From assembly GCF_000817815.1 (NCBI RefSeq), contig NZ_JPRD01000008.1, positions 1 to 64,000 on the forward strand: a stretch of DNA of 64,000 nt, in the 5' to 3' direction. Source of the stretch: Vibrio owensii CAIM 1854 = LMG 25443 (GTDB lineage Bacteria; Pseudomonadota; Gammaproteobacteria; Enterobacterales; Vibrionaceae). Position 1 is the first letter of the stretch; each line of letters opens with the position of its first letter. Below are positions 7,280-14,641 of this stretch, one piece after another. The position numbers and the translations under genes are program-made. The notes under the pieces were generated by a model, which saw only the letters and a list, made by a program, of their open reading frames with translations, made no database searches and was not told the origin of the DNA.

Positions 7280-7291
7280 GGGGGAATCCAT
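7280..7291. repeat. IS subterminal inverted repeat, transposase-proximal end
   Basis: GGGGGAATCCAT, exact partner of 5937-5948. Six further IS bases (GTCATT) separate it from the attC core CGTTATG at 7298. Confidence 0.88.
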
Positions 7292-7330
7292 GTCATTCGT
7301 TATGCAGATTATCAAATAAAGAGTAATTAA

Positions 7331-7783
7331 ATGGAAAACGGTGCAAATACTATTGGTACGTTATTAGGTTGGAATGATCTAGGCTTGTTTGCGTTAATAT
7401 TTGCCACATTGTAGGTCATAATAGGTTTTTGGTTGCAATCACGAATTCGATATTCGATTAAAAATGAGTACGATCAAAAAATCGAACAGCTAAAAGTTGA
7501 CTTCAACTTTAGCATCAAAAAGAGAGAAGAGGCTGCTTTAGTAACTGATTTGTTAGCAGAGTGGATTGGTCGTCCAGAAGATTGTAAAATGCTCAACAAA
7601 TTACTTTGGGAGGCATCTCTTTGGCTACCTGACGAAGAAGCTTTAGAGATAAACAAGCTTCTCGCTCATGAAGGGGATATTACTACTAAGAAAATGATAA
7701 TTAAAGTTCGTAAAATTATTCAAGGTGGAGAAACGAAAGTTACAGCTGATGATTTGACTAGTTTTGCGAACAAATCTGCATAA
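7331..7783 (+). pseudogene. Cassette membrane-anchored coiled-coil protein broken by an amber codon
   Basis: From the ATG at 7331 the frame runs 27 codons and meets TAG at 7412-7414, then continues open to the TAA at 7781-7783. Read through, it gives a 150-residue protein with one N-terminal transmembrane helix interrupted by the stop (LGLFALIFATL*VIIGFWLQ), then a charged, probably coiled-coil region (YDQKIEQLKVDFNFSIKKREEAALV) and a small helical C-terminus. The family is unknown to me. The downstream half could restart only from weak codons and would lack its anchor. The gene sits just after the IS-split attC core. Expression of a full protein would need suppression. Confidence 0.75.
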
Positions 7784-7902
7784 CAAACTGTTTAAGAGTG
7801 ATGCGCAACGCGTTGCATTTTTACTATGCGTTAGGTTTAGTGGTTAAGGTGGTATGCGATGGTGTCGGTATAGCATTGCCCCACACTTCAACAAGGCCCT
7901 AT
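7781..7902 (+). repeat. Degenerate attC site at the end of the array
   Basis: TAACAAACTGTTTAAGAG is intact, but the 3' half has decayed: ATTGCCCCACACTTCAACAAGGCCCTAT in place of the usual ATTGCGTTGCTCACCCCTTAACAGGGCGTTA. The core GTTA has been lost, so this site is probably inactive. It is the last attC I can see. Confidence 0.82.
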
Positions 7903-7917
7903 ATCTCAGGAGAAAAT

Positions 7918-8409
7918 ATGAAGATAGAGGTGCATGAAATATCACCCCATGAAAAGGAATTGATTCAAAACTTGCTGCAATTTTACGAGTACGAATTCTC
8001 AATATATGAAGAAGATGATGTTGATGAGAAAGGCTATTTCGAGATTGCAGATATTGATGAATACTTCGATATTAAAGAATACACGCCATTACTAGTTCGA
8101 GTCTCAGGGCTACCAGCTGGTTTTGTCATTGTTAATTCAGACCCAAATGCTGAACAAGGGAGATACCTCATTGAAGAGTTCTTCATAATGAAGAGGTTCC
8201 AGCAAAAGGGCGTGGGGAGTGATGTGGCAAGTCAGGTTTTTGATATGTTCGCCAAGATTGGGTTGTTAGGGTGATAAGTGAAAACGTAAAAGGTCAATCA
8301 TTCTGGAAGAAGGTAAATAGGCCATTACACTGATGGGGACTTTTCTGTTGAGGTTTTCAACGATGAATCGTGGGAAGGCCCGATATATACATTTAGTAAG
8401 CCAAAGTAA
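7918..8409 (+). pseudogene. GNAT acetyltransferase with two frameshifts
   Basis: An AGGAG site precedes the ATG at 7918. The first frame encodes 118 residues of a GNAT (ELIQNLLQFYEYEFS, then LIEEFFIMKRFQQKGVGSDVASQVFDMF) and then stops at 8272-8274. The missing C-terminus is present in other frames. VVRVISENVKGQSFWKKVNR starts near 8259 after one lost base. YTDGDFSVEVFNDESWEGPI follows one extra C near 8320 and ends at the TAA at 8407-8409. The reconstructed protein is about 163 residues, a normal GNAT length. Two indels mean it is a dead cassette gene. It lies at the right edge of the array, beside the decayed attC. Confidence 0.85.
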
Positions 8410-8483
8410 GGAATACGTCACTCGTGGCTTAATATAATAGAGCGTCCTAGCGATGGACGGACAAGCGTTAACGGGATTTTTAT

Positions 8484-8957
8484 ATGCTAAACATTCGGCA
8501 AGCTCATACCGGAGATATAAGCACCTTAAAGAAGTTACAGTTTCAACTTCATGAATACCATCAAGCGAATTTACCAAATGACTTCTTATCACCTGATGAA
8601 ATAGAACAAAACATCGATTTACATAAAATCATCGAAAGTGAAAGCTCGATTTTTCTTGTTGTTGAAAATGAAGAGCATTTAGTGGGTTTTATTTTTGGTG
8701 AGCTATGGGATCGCAAGTCTTGGACTTTAAGGCAGCGTAAGATTGCAAGTATTGAACAGATTTCGGTGGATTTAAGCTTTAGAAATCAAGGCGTCGGGCT
8801 GAGGCTAATCGAAGCATTTGAGGAGCTGGCGATTTCTAAAGGTGGGGAAGAGCTTTGGTTAGAAGTTTACTCTTTCAATGAAGCCGCATTGAGTTTGTAT
8901 CGCAAAGCCGGTATAGAACCCAAAATCCAAATTGGCCAAAAGGCGTTAGTCCGATAA
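8484..8957 (+). CDS. GNAT family N-acetyltransferase
   Basis: An intact 157-residue GNAT: N-terminal NIRQAHTGDISTLKKLQFQLHE, core strand SIEQISVDLSFRNQGVGLRLIEAFEE with the acetyl-CoA loop RNQGVG, and C-terminal LWLEVYSFNEAALSLYRKAGI. Substrate unknown. A perfect TATAAT (8433-8438) lies in the upstream gap without a clear -35 box, and the ribosome-binding site is weak. No attC flanks it, so I place it just outside the cassette array. About 220 bases follow with no gene I can support. Confidence 0.85.
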   Translation: MLNIRQAHTGDISTLKKLQFQLHEYHQANLPNDFLSPDEIEQNIDLHKIIESESSIFLVVENEEHLVGFIFGELWDRKSWTLRQRKIASIEQISVDLSFRNQGVGLRLIEAFEELAISKGGEELWLEVYSFNEAALSLYRKAGIEPKIQIGQKALVR

Positions 8958-9178
8958 TTCAATGAATAAATGATGTCATGAGCCTGTTGAGATAGGTATT
9001 TCCCATGCTCGTTGTGAGGTACAACCTCTGAGACTCCTGTCGCGGAATGGTTCTCCACTCTTATCGTGAAAGAGCTGGTACGTCTGTGTTCGATGTATAA
9101 CAATGCATTGAAGAACTTATGGAAAAGTATCGTTGATAATCTGAGTATTAATGTCTTCGATACAAACAAGGATGACAC

Positions 9179-9568
9179 ATGGACATTTTGATTTTTTGTT
9201 TAATCGTTGCTGCTTTGCTTCCTTATATTGCAAAAATACCCCTTGCAGTTGCTATGCACAAAGCTGGTGGCTACGACAATAACTATCCTCGTGAACAACA
9301 GGCTGAATTGAAAGGATTTGGTGCTAGGGCGTTAGCCGCGCATCAAAATGCTTTTGAATCTTTAATAGTATTTGCCTCTGCGGTTGTTGTTGCTATATCG
9401 ACCGACACTATCAACGTGAATGTTCAGTTCCTAGCGTTGACACATATTGTCTTCAGAGTTGCCTACCATGTGCTTTATTTATTGAACTTGGGCATTTTGC
9501 GTTCGATATCTTGGGCAATTGCGATGGGCTGCGCGTTTGGCATTATGGGGCAATGTCTTTCTGGTTAA
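9179..9568 (+). CDS. MAPEG family membrane protein
   Basis: A 129-residue, four-helix inner-membrane protein of the MAPEG type (membrane-associated proteins in eicosanoid and glutathione metabolism). Typical signs are the first helix ending in AKIPLAVAMHKAGGYDN, the loop RALAAHQNAFESLIVFASAV with the conserved R-A--AHQN-FE pattern, and VFRVAYHVLYLLNLGILRS. Bacterial members may have glutathione-linked transferase or peroxidase activity; substrate unknown here. AAGGA precedes the ATG. It is followed by a bidirectional terminator shared with the convergent gene at 9646. Confidence 0.88.
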   Translation: MDILIFCLIVAALLPYIAKIPLAVAMHKAGGYDNNYPREQQAELKGFGARALAAHQNAFESLIVFASAVVVAISTDTINVNVQFLALTHIVFRVAYHVLYLLNLGILRSISWAIAMGCAFGIMGQCLSG

Positions 9569-9601
9569 TCGTTCGAGAAGAATCATATTGAATTAAAGAA
9601 A

Positions 9602-9629
9602 AACGGCCCGTCAGGGGAGTTGGGCCGTT
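9602..9629. terminator. Bidirectional terminator between convergent genes
   Basis: Arms AACGGCCC (9602-9609) and GGGCCGTT (9622-9629) with a 12-base loop. It lies between the MAPEG gene and the - strand gene that ends at 9646. Confidence 0.75.
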
Positions 9630-9645
9630 ACAAGTGTAAAGCTGA

Positions 9646-9876
9646 TTAACGTTCAGGAGTCGTTAACAGTCTCACTGCGCTGTCTACCGCATTGTCGATA
9701 CCTTGTCGGCTCTCCAACTTACCAGAACTTGCCGGGCCAAGTGCGCATGCGTAAAGAGCAAGCTGCTTATCAAATGGCAAATCCAATTGCTCATAGAGAT
9801 TTTGGCGAATCTTTGCGTGGTGTTCTGGTTCTTGGTTAGCAAGGTTGACAAGCGTGTCGTAAATAAGCGTTTTCAT
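9646..9876 (-). CDS. Small hypothetical protein, 76 residues
   Basis: A 76-residue soluble, acidic protein that I do not recognise. It begins MKTLIYDTLVNLANQEPEHHAKIRQNLYEQLDLPFDKQ and looks helical, with no cysteine pair, membrane segment or DNA-binding motif. A ribosome-binding stretch AAAAAAGGAAT precedes the ATG. It ends at the terminator shared with the MAPEG gene. Codon use matches the surrounding chromosome, so it is probably a real gene. Confidence 0.7.
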   Translation of the reverse strand: MKTLIYDTLVNLANQEPEHHAKIRQNLYEQLDLPFDKQLALYACALGPASSGKLESRQGIDNAVDSAVRLLTTPER

Positions 9877-10252
9877 ATAATTCCTTTTTTATTGCACGGG
9901 GTGCATATGTATTGTATTCGATTACAATCAGAAATTAAGAAGCACCAATCACAGAAAAATGGTCTGATATAAATTCGCTAAGCGAAGTAACTTCGATATA
10001 GCAGGAATTTAAAATTCAATAATATAAATGAAACTCTGTGTTGGTTGTTTTGCTGATTCTACGCACGTCAATGCTATGAAAAAGAGCACTAATTTTGCGA
10101 GGCGAATGGTCTGAATTCAGGCTCTAAAAAGCTTACTTTCTTGTAGCCTAAATGGTTTAGTGATTGTCTTTTGTTATTCACGAATCCGTTAACAAAAGCA
10201 GATGAAAAATGCACAAGTTTGATTTTGAGAACTTCGTATAGTGAGAAAAAAA
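9877..10252. other. Intergenic region, no gene seen
   Basis: AT-rich stretch upstream of the small - strand gene and downstream of the HxlR gene. I see no conserved RNA, repeat or ORF worth calling. A GCACGGGGTGC palindrome at 9895-9905 lies just upstream of the 9646-9876 start and could be part of its control region. Confidence 0.5.
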
Positions 10253-10268
10253 GAGCGGTCAATCGCTC
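10253..10268. terminator. Terminator downstream of the HxlR gene
   Basis: GAGCG (10253-10257) and CGCTC (10264-10268) flanked by an A-run on the left and TTTTTC on the right, so it can act in both directions. It follows the HxlR stop at 10290 on the - strand. Confidence 0.65.
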
Positions 10269-10289
10269 CTTTTTCTATTTGTGGAAGTA

Positions 10290-10688
10290 CTAACCATCCA
10301 GGCGCTTAAACACATCGTTAATCAGGCGCTCTCGGTCATTTATTGCTCTGTCGAGAAAGTCTTTTGGTGCGTTCGTTTCTGGAGCGTACTTACTACTCCA
10401 AATCATCATTTCTAGAAGAATAGGCAGCATATCCTTGCCTTTTTGTGTCAGAGAGTAGACCTTTTTTCGCTTGTCAGAAGGGTCTACCTGTTTCTGAACT
10501 AATCCTTCTTTTTCAAGATTTTCCAAGCGACTCGACAAAATGTTTGTGGCGACTTTTTCTTCTGAGCCTTGTAGCTCGGAGAAAGAGTGTTTACCAAAAA
10601 ACATCAGATCTCTCAGCACAAGCAGGCTCCATTTATCACCAACGATATCCAGAACATTGGAAATAGGGCAGTCGGAGCGTCTAGACAT
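10290..10688 (-). CDS. HxlR-family winged-helix transcriptional regulator
   Basis: A 132-residue HxlR/DUF24 regulator. It starts with the family's conserved cysteine segment (SDCPISNVLDIVGDKWSLLVLRDLM), then the recognition helix region (FSELQGSEEKVATNILSSRLENLEKEGLV) and the wing (DPSDKRKKVYSLTQKGKDML). Cys7 is in the position used for thiol or electrophile sensing in several HxlR proteins. Divergent from the NTF2-like gene at 10829, with two palindromes between them that are the likely operators. It probably represses both itself and that gene in response to a reactive compound. Confidence 0.92.
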   Translation of the reverse strand: MSRRSDCPISNVLDIVGDKWSLLVLRDLMFFGKHSFSELQGSEEKVATNILSSRLENLEKEGLVQKQVDPSDKRKKVYSLTQKGKDMLPILLEMMIWSSKYAPETNAPKDFLDRAINDRERLINDVFKRLDG

Positions 10689-10733
10689 GATATTCCTCGA
10701 TTTAATCTTTAAAACTGTGGTTATGATAATTCA

Positions 10734-10775
10734 CTTGCATTTTGCAAGCAAATTATTTAACTTGCAAAATGCAAG
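10734..10775. promoter_or_regulatory. Two mirrored palindromes, probable HxlR operators
   Basis: CTTGCATTTTGCAAG (10734-10748) and CTTGCAAAATGCAAG (10761-10775). Each is a dyad (CTTGCA-3-TGCAAG), and the two are exact reverse complements of each other with 12 bases between. They lie in the divergent control region between the HxlR and NTF2-like genes. Paired short dyads are what a dimeric winged-helix regulator would use. Confidence 0.75.
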
Positions 10776-10828
10776 CTAAGTTAAAGCCACGAGGAAGTGG
10801 GCGACGAGAACCGAAATTGGAGTAACTT

Positions 10829-11308
10829 ATGACTAATTCAAAAATTGAGTTTGAATCCTTTATTAAGGCTCATTGGAGTCAGGAAGACAAAGCGAATGCA
10901 GAGGCGGCGTTGACGTTTGTACAGCAGATAATGAACGATCATAACTTTGACGCCATCCGAGAGCGCTTCAAAGGTAAAAACTATAAACAGCACAATCGCA
11001 ATATTACAGATGGTATCGAAGGCGTTATCAAAACCATGAGTGATTTGGTGAAAAATGCACCAGAGTTTAGTTACGATGTGAAGCACGTTTTTGTTGATGG
11101 AACACACGTCATTGTGCATTCTCATGCCACGCTTAAGGCAGCACATCGTGGTGATGATTCAAAAGGGATGAACATCATCGATACATGGAAAGTGGAAGAT
11201 AGTGAATTAGTAGAACATTGGGATGCAGTTCAAGGAATCAGCATGGACATGCGACTGTATAACCTGTTTGCTGGTGGTAAGGTACGGAATACAAATGGGG
11301 TGTTTTAA
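10829..11308 (+). CDS. SnoaL/NTF2-like protein, HxlR-controlled
   Basis: A 159-residue protein of the SnoaL/NTF2-like cone fold: an N-terminal helix (ANAEAALTFVQQIMNDHNFDAI), KNYKQHNRNITDGIEGVIKTM, and the strands VKHVFVDGTHVIVHSHATLK and MNIIDTWKVEDSELVEHWDAVQ. The His/Asp/Glu pattern (YKQHN, DTW, EHWD) is that of SnoaL-like hydrolase, isomerase or cyclase members that act on small hydrophobic molecules. GGAG precedes the ATG. Divergence from an HxlR regulator suggests induction by a toxic or quinone-like substrate; the substrate itself cannot be told. Confidence 0.85.
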   Translation: MTNSKIEFESFIKAHWSQEDKANAEAALTFVQQIMNDHNFDAIRERFKGKNYKQHNRNITDGIEGVIKTMSDLVKNAPEFSYDVKHVFVDGTHVIVHSHATLKAAHRGDDSKGMNIIDTWKVEDSELVEHWDAVQGISMDMRLYNLFAGGKVRNTNGVF

Positions 11309-11421
11309 AACGCTCGTATTTCCGTTTCCGAAGATGGAGTGTAAAGGGTTTAAGTTCGTGCGTTAACTCTCCATTCTGTTCATCACAAAGCATGTATTTA
11401 AAGGATTAAAAGAGCACTCGT

Positions 11422-12084
11422 ATGGAGAAACATTGCGTCGTTCTTGGCGGAGGTGGTTGGATGATGGGAGAGATCCCAAGCCAACTCGACCAGTACATCT
11501 TGTCTTTAACAGGCAAGAAGAACCCCAAAATCTGTTATCTCTCAACTGCTACTGGCGATGCGGAAGAGGTCATCACCCGCTTCCACAATGCTAAGTTGAG
11601 CGAACACCTCACGCACTTTCCTCTGTTCAAGTTAGAGAAAGGCTGGCGAACCAAGTTGTTCGAGCAAGATGTGATTTACGTTGGCGGTGGCAATACCCGT
11701 TCTATGTTGGCTCTCTGGAAAGAGTGGGGCATCGATGACATTCTCAAAGAGTGTTACAACCGCGGCATCATACTTTGCGGGATGAGTGCTGGCGCTATTT
11801 GTTGGTTCGATTATGGGATTACCGATAGCGATCCAGAGGCTTACACCATCATCAAAGGGCTCGGTCTTTTGAAAGGTTTAGCATCTGCTCATTTTGTTGA
11901 GAACGACGAGAAACATGACCTGTTTGAGCGCTTTGCTCATAGCCATCTTGATGTGATCTGCTACGGCATCAGTGATTATGCCGCCCTGCATTTTGTCGAT
12001 GGTAATCCAAGCAAAGCCATATATAGCGATGAGAATGCTCAAATCACAATCCGAAATGACAATGATGAGATTTCAAAGAGATAA
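11422..12084 (+). CDS. Peptidase S51-family (dipeptidase E-like) protein
   Basis: A 220-residue serine peptidase of family S51. The N-terminus CVVLGGGGWMMGE and the strand VIYVGGGNTRSMLALWKEW match the nucleotide-like fold of the family. The nucleophile serine is in GIILCGMSAGAICWF, and a histidine follows in ASAHFVENDEKHDLF. Dipeptidase E cleaves Asp-X dipeptides, but this is closer to the YgaJ-type branch than to E. coli PepE, so the specificity is open. The weak ribosome-binding site is AAAAGAG. Downstream DNA shows a decayed locus. Confidence 0.88.
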   Translation: MEKHCVVLGGGGWMMGEIPSQLDQYILSLTGKKNPKICYLSTATGDAEEVITRFHNAKLSEHLTHFPLFKLEKGWRTKLFEQDVIYVGGGNTRSMLALWKEWGIDDILKECYNRGIILCGMSAGAICWFDYGITDSDPEAYTIIKGLGLLKGLASAHFVENDEKHDLFERFAHSHLDVICYGISDYAALHFVDGNPSKAIYSDENAQITIRNDNDEISKR

Positions 12085-12181
12085 GCCCAGCTTAGATGCG
12101 CTTACACGACTGTGCAAAAGCGGGAGTAGATGTCTTCTATTTTGGCTTCGAAGGCAGCCAAAGGCATTACAATGGCAACAA

Positions 12182-12556
12182 ATTTTGTTATCTGACAGCT
12201 TAAGAGTGCTGGGCAACTACCAAACTTCAATAAACATCGGAGAGCGTGTCTCGAAAAGCGCTTTGAGTAACAAGCATCAGTTTTGGGCTTTGCACGTTTT
12301 GGCAACATCAAAACAGTACATGGGCGACTATGATGAAGCGATAAGCTTGTTCATACAAAGTCAGGCGTCTGCCACTGAGCTGTATTTGAGCTTTAGTTAT
12401 CAGCATTTGGGCAAGTTGTATGTCGAGCAGGGGCGATTGAAGGAGGCAGAAGCGCTGTTTAATGAAGCACTTAACATCAGGCGAAAATACGATAAGCCGC
12501 TTCTGGAGTCATCGACGTTAAAAGCGCTCCAAGGATTGGAAGAGTTAAGGAAGAAG
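12182..12556 (+). pseudogene. 5'-truncated TPR protein remnant
   Basis: An open frame reads LRVLGNYQTSINIGERVSKSAL, then three helix pairs of TPR type (FWALHVLATSKQYMGDYDEAI, SYQHLGKLYVEQGRLKEAE, ALFNEALNIRRKYDKPL), ending LQGLEELRKK. There is no start codon with a ribosome-binding site: the frame runs backwards into the S51 peptidase gene. The N-terminal part of the TPR protein seems to have been deleted. Between the peptidase and this frame, another frame (ATG 12096 to TAA 12201, 35 codons, with AGVDVFYFGFEGSQRHYNG) also looks like coding remnant. I read the region as a deletion scar. Confidence 0.6.
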
Positions 12557-12572
12557 AGTACAAGGAACGTAT

Positions 12573-12904
12573 ATGAACCGTTTTTCATTGCCATTGTATT
12601 GCTAAGTGGACCTTCCGTGTTACCTATTAGCCTAGAAGCATTCTTCCTCGTTGAGCTCGTTGGCTTTCTAGGAATATGGTCAATCTGTTCCAGCTATGTA
12701 TATGCTATCTGTGCTCACCCTTATACACGACGCTTTTGGGCATGTTTTACAAGTCCGGAGCAGCATTGGCTTACTCATTTTCCAATGATAGAACTGAAAC
12801 GTCGTCCGTCTCTCCTCATTCACATGCTGCCATATCGAAGCGTTGTAGTGTGGTCCATCCCTATACTGGTTAGTGTTCAGCTTATGGCAGGTTTTCGCTT
12901 TTAG
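12573..12904 (+). pseudogene. Small membrane protein gene, probably frameshifted
   Basis: AAGGAA lies upstream of an ATG at 12573, but that frame stops after ten codons (MNRFSLPLYC). From about 12600 another frame is open to 12904 and encodes a convincing membrane protein of about 100 residues: LLSGPSVLPISLEAFFLVELVGFLGIW, a second hydrophobic stretch, a cytoplasmic-like basic part (HPYTRRFW, IELKRRPSLLIH) and a last helix (VVVWSIPILVSVQLM). A one-base loss near 12595-12600 would join the two. The alternative is that it is read as the tail of the TPR frame. Family unknown. Confidence 0.5.
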
Positions 12905-13058
12905 TACAGATTTGTGACCGGTTAGAAAGAGGCGATGTAATTGAACTAAATATCAGTCTGTTTCTAATTGCTAGTCTCTCCAAACTCTTTATATGTCCTT
13001 TTGACTAACTTATCGCTAGTGGTTTGATGAGGGCATAGGCGACTCAGGGAGGAGAGTA

Positions 13059-13427
13059 ATGGAAGCACATTGGAAAGTAATAGAAGCCTTAGCGAATGGC
13101 ACGAACCCGATAACAGGAGAGGCGCTGCCAAGTGAATCTCTCTACAACGAGCCTATCGTTATTCGAGCAATGTTTGTTGTTTTGCAAGATTTAAAGCAAT
13201 CATCAAAAGTGAACAAAACCAAAAGAACCATTGAGCAAAGACAGCGAGAAAATGAATCGAATGGTTTACCAAAGAACGCAGGATTGCCTTGGACACCGGA
13301 TCAGCGCGAGCGTTTATCTGAGCAGTTTTCCTCTGGTACAGAAATAACCTCGCTCGCAGAAGAGCATGGTAGAACCCGTAATGCCATAACCGCGGAGCTA
13401 AAAAAGCAAGGGCTGATAGAAGCTTAA
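13059..13427 (+). CDS. Hypothetical protein with C-terminal helix-turn-helix-like segment
   Basis: A 122-residue basic protein I cannot name. The N-terminus (HWKVIEALANGTNPITGEALP) resembles a small domain found in several proteobacterial conserved hypotheticals. Residues 75-122 (PWTPDQRERLSEQFSSGTEITSLAEEHGRTRNAITAELKKQGLI) read like a resolvase- or Myb-type helix-turn-helix, with a small motif at GRTRNAI. It may bind DNA. A strong GGGAGGAG ribosome-binding site precedes the ATG, and a classic terminator follows. Confidence 0.75.
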   Translation: MEAHWKVIEALANGTNPITGEALPSESLYNEPIVIRAMFVVLQDLKQSSKVNKTKRTIEQRQRENESNGLPKNAGLPWTPDQRERLSEQFSSGTEITSLAEEHGRTRNAITAELKKQGLIEA

Positions 13428-13456
13428 CGTTTCAATAAACAGCTTCGTAAATAAAG

Positions 13457-13483
13457 AAAGCCCCGCAAATAGTGCGGGGCTTT
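13457..13483 (+). terminator. Rho-independent terminator
   Basis: AAAGCCCCGC (13457-13466) and GCGGGGCTTT (13474-13483) with a 7-base loop, 30 bases after the stop of the 13059 gene. Confidence 0.88.
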
Positions 13484-13568
13484 GTAGCGACAACCATGCG
13501 TTAAGAAGGGTCGATACCTTTGATGCTTTCGACTTTCTCTTTTCTATCTCTCGATACTTTTCCTAAAA

Positions 13569-14030
13569 CTAGGCGATAGCTGGCGTCAAACTTGGTTTGT
13601 TTCGCTCAACGACGCTAATTGAAATCGCTAGGAACAGAATATCTTTCACAAGGAAAAAGTTCGCAATCAAAACACCGTCGGAAACTTTCCAAGTATTTGG
13701 TGTCGTAACTAGGAAGCTCAGTGTCGCGAGGAAGATAACGCTTGCAGCAATACCAGAGTAGTAAGCAACCGTTGGCTTTTTCAATCCAACCAATAGGCCG
13801 AGTGCGACGATGATTTCGGTTAAGCCAATGATATTAGATACGGCTTGAACGGAAATGATGCCATATAGCCAAGACATGGCCGGGTGATTAACCACCAAAG
13901 GTTCAATTAATTTGGCTTCAGTTGGGGTGAATTTATAAATACCCAACCAGATAAGAACAAGGGCAACGCCAAATACGCCAAGGTAGTAACCAAATTGTGT
14001 CGGTTTTTGGGAAACAGATGATGCATGCAT
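13569..14030 (-). CDS. DUF417 (YkgB/RclC-like) inner-membrane protein
   Basis: A 153-residue, four-helix membrane protein of family DUF417. The signature LIWLGIYKFTPTEAKLIEPLVVNHPAMSWLYGI is close to E. coli YkgB and RclC. Further helices are IIGLTEIIVALGLLVGL, VAYYSGIAASVIFLATLSFLV and DILFLAISISVV. RclC belongs to the reactive chlorine resistance regulon in E. coli; the role of other members is unknown. It is a single gene here with no RclR-like neighbour. The ribosome-binding site AGGAGA lies upstream of the ATG. Confidence 0.88.
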   Translation of the reverse strand: MHASSVSQKPTQFGYYLGVFGVALVLIWLGIYKFTPTEAKLIEPLVVNHPAMSWLYGIISVQAVSNIIGLTEIIVALGLLVGLKKPTVAYYSGIAASVIFLATLSFLVTTPNTWKVSDGVLIANFFLVKDILFLAISISVVERNKPSLTPAIA

Positions 14031-14161
14031 AATAACTTCTCCTATAAAAGCATGTTTTCAAATGACCGACAGTTGAATTATAAAATTCTTGAATTTATGG
14101 TTATATAAAATAACTAATGTCTATATAGCAAAAAGACGAAGAATAAAAAGGATTGGCTTAG

Positions 14162-14641
14162 ATGGAATTTATTCCTGTAGATTTATCACGTCATTTGGAT
14201 TTGTGTATCGCGTTTCGAAAAGACGCTTATGAGGTCAGTTTTGGCCATCAGGATGGGTTTGATATTCAAGAAATCACTTCTTGGTTTCAATCGATCGTCA
14301 ATGACAACGAAGCGGGATTCTTCCATGTCATCAAAGATGGTCAAATCATCGGGCAACTGGAGTGCCGACATCCGGTTTTGGACGATGAAGGGCTGCGATT
14401 TGGTTACATCAACCTGTTTTACTTGAAGCCAGAATTCCGCAATCAAGGACTAGGGGAGCAGTTACAAGACTTCTTATTGAAGCGTTTTATTGATGGTGGT
14501 TGTGCCTACGCCAGATTACGCTACATTCCGGGCAATGATGCCGGTGAACGTTTTTATCGAAAACATGGCTGGTATCCAGTGGGAGAGCCAAGTGGGCGAG
14601 GGCAACTCATGCAGATTGATTTATTAAGAGGCATTGGATGA
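14162..14641 (+). CDS. GNAT family N-acetyltransferase (paralogue of the cassette GNAT)
   Basis: A 159-residue GNAT with the acetyl-CoA loop FRNQGLGEQLQ and the C-terminal FYRKHGWYPVG. Its N-terminus (HLDLCIAFRKDAYEVSFGHQDGFD) is clearly related to the cassette gene at 1278-1754. Its last four bases overlap the next GNAT gene (ATGA), so the two are translated together. Substrate unknown. Confidence 0.9.
   Translation: MEFIPVDLSRHLDLCIAFRKDAYEVSFGHQDGFDIQEITSWFQSIVNDNEAGFFHVIKDGQIIGQLECRHPVLDDEGLRFGYINLFYLKPEFRNQGLGEQLQDFLLKRFIDGGCAYARLRYIPGNDAGERFYRKHGWYPVGEPSGRGQLMQIDLLRGIG

Larger units (their letters stand above)
5933..7297 (-). mobile_element. IS1111-attC-type insertion sequence (IS110 superfamily)
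   Basis: About 1365 bases inserted in an attC between TTAACAGG and CGTTAT. It has short subterminal inverted repeats (ATGGATTCCCCC at 5937-5948, GGGGGAATCCAT at 7280-7291) a few bases inside each end and no target duplication, both typical of IS1111-group elements. It carries one DEDD transposase gene on the - strand with a long (about 270-base) non-coding region downstream of it. A known subgroup, IS1111-attC, targets attC sites specifically; location, orientation and termini all fit. Exact ends cannot be fixed without an empty-site comparison. The transposase is frameshifted. Confidence 0.88.

Noticed and set aside
1..8409. CRISPR array
   Set aside because: The repeats are about 120 bases, are separated by whole genes and have the attC core and arms, so they are integron sites.
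8410..8483. Possible attC remnant around AAGCGTTAAC upstream of the intact GNAT
   Set aside because: No pairing arms or conserved centre can be found; a GTTAAC alone is too common.
8958..9178. Possible gene remnant between the GNAT and MAPEG genes
   Set aside because: A frame is open in part of it, but there is no start, no recognisable motif and the frame ends inside the MAPEG gene.
11972..12181. Upstream part of the open frame that runs from inside the S51 peptidase gene into the TPR remnant
   Set aside because: It overlaps the conserved end of the peptidase in another frame and has no ribosome-binding site. Only the part after 12182 looks like a real protein.
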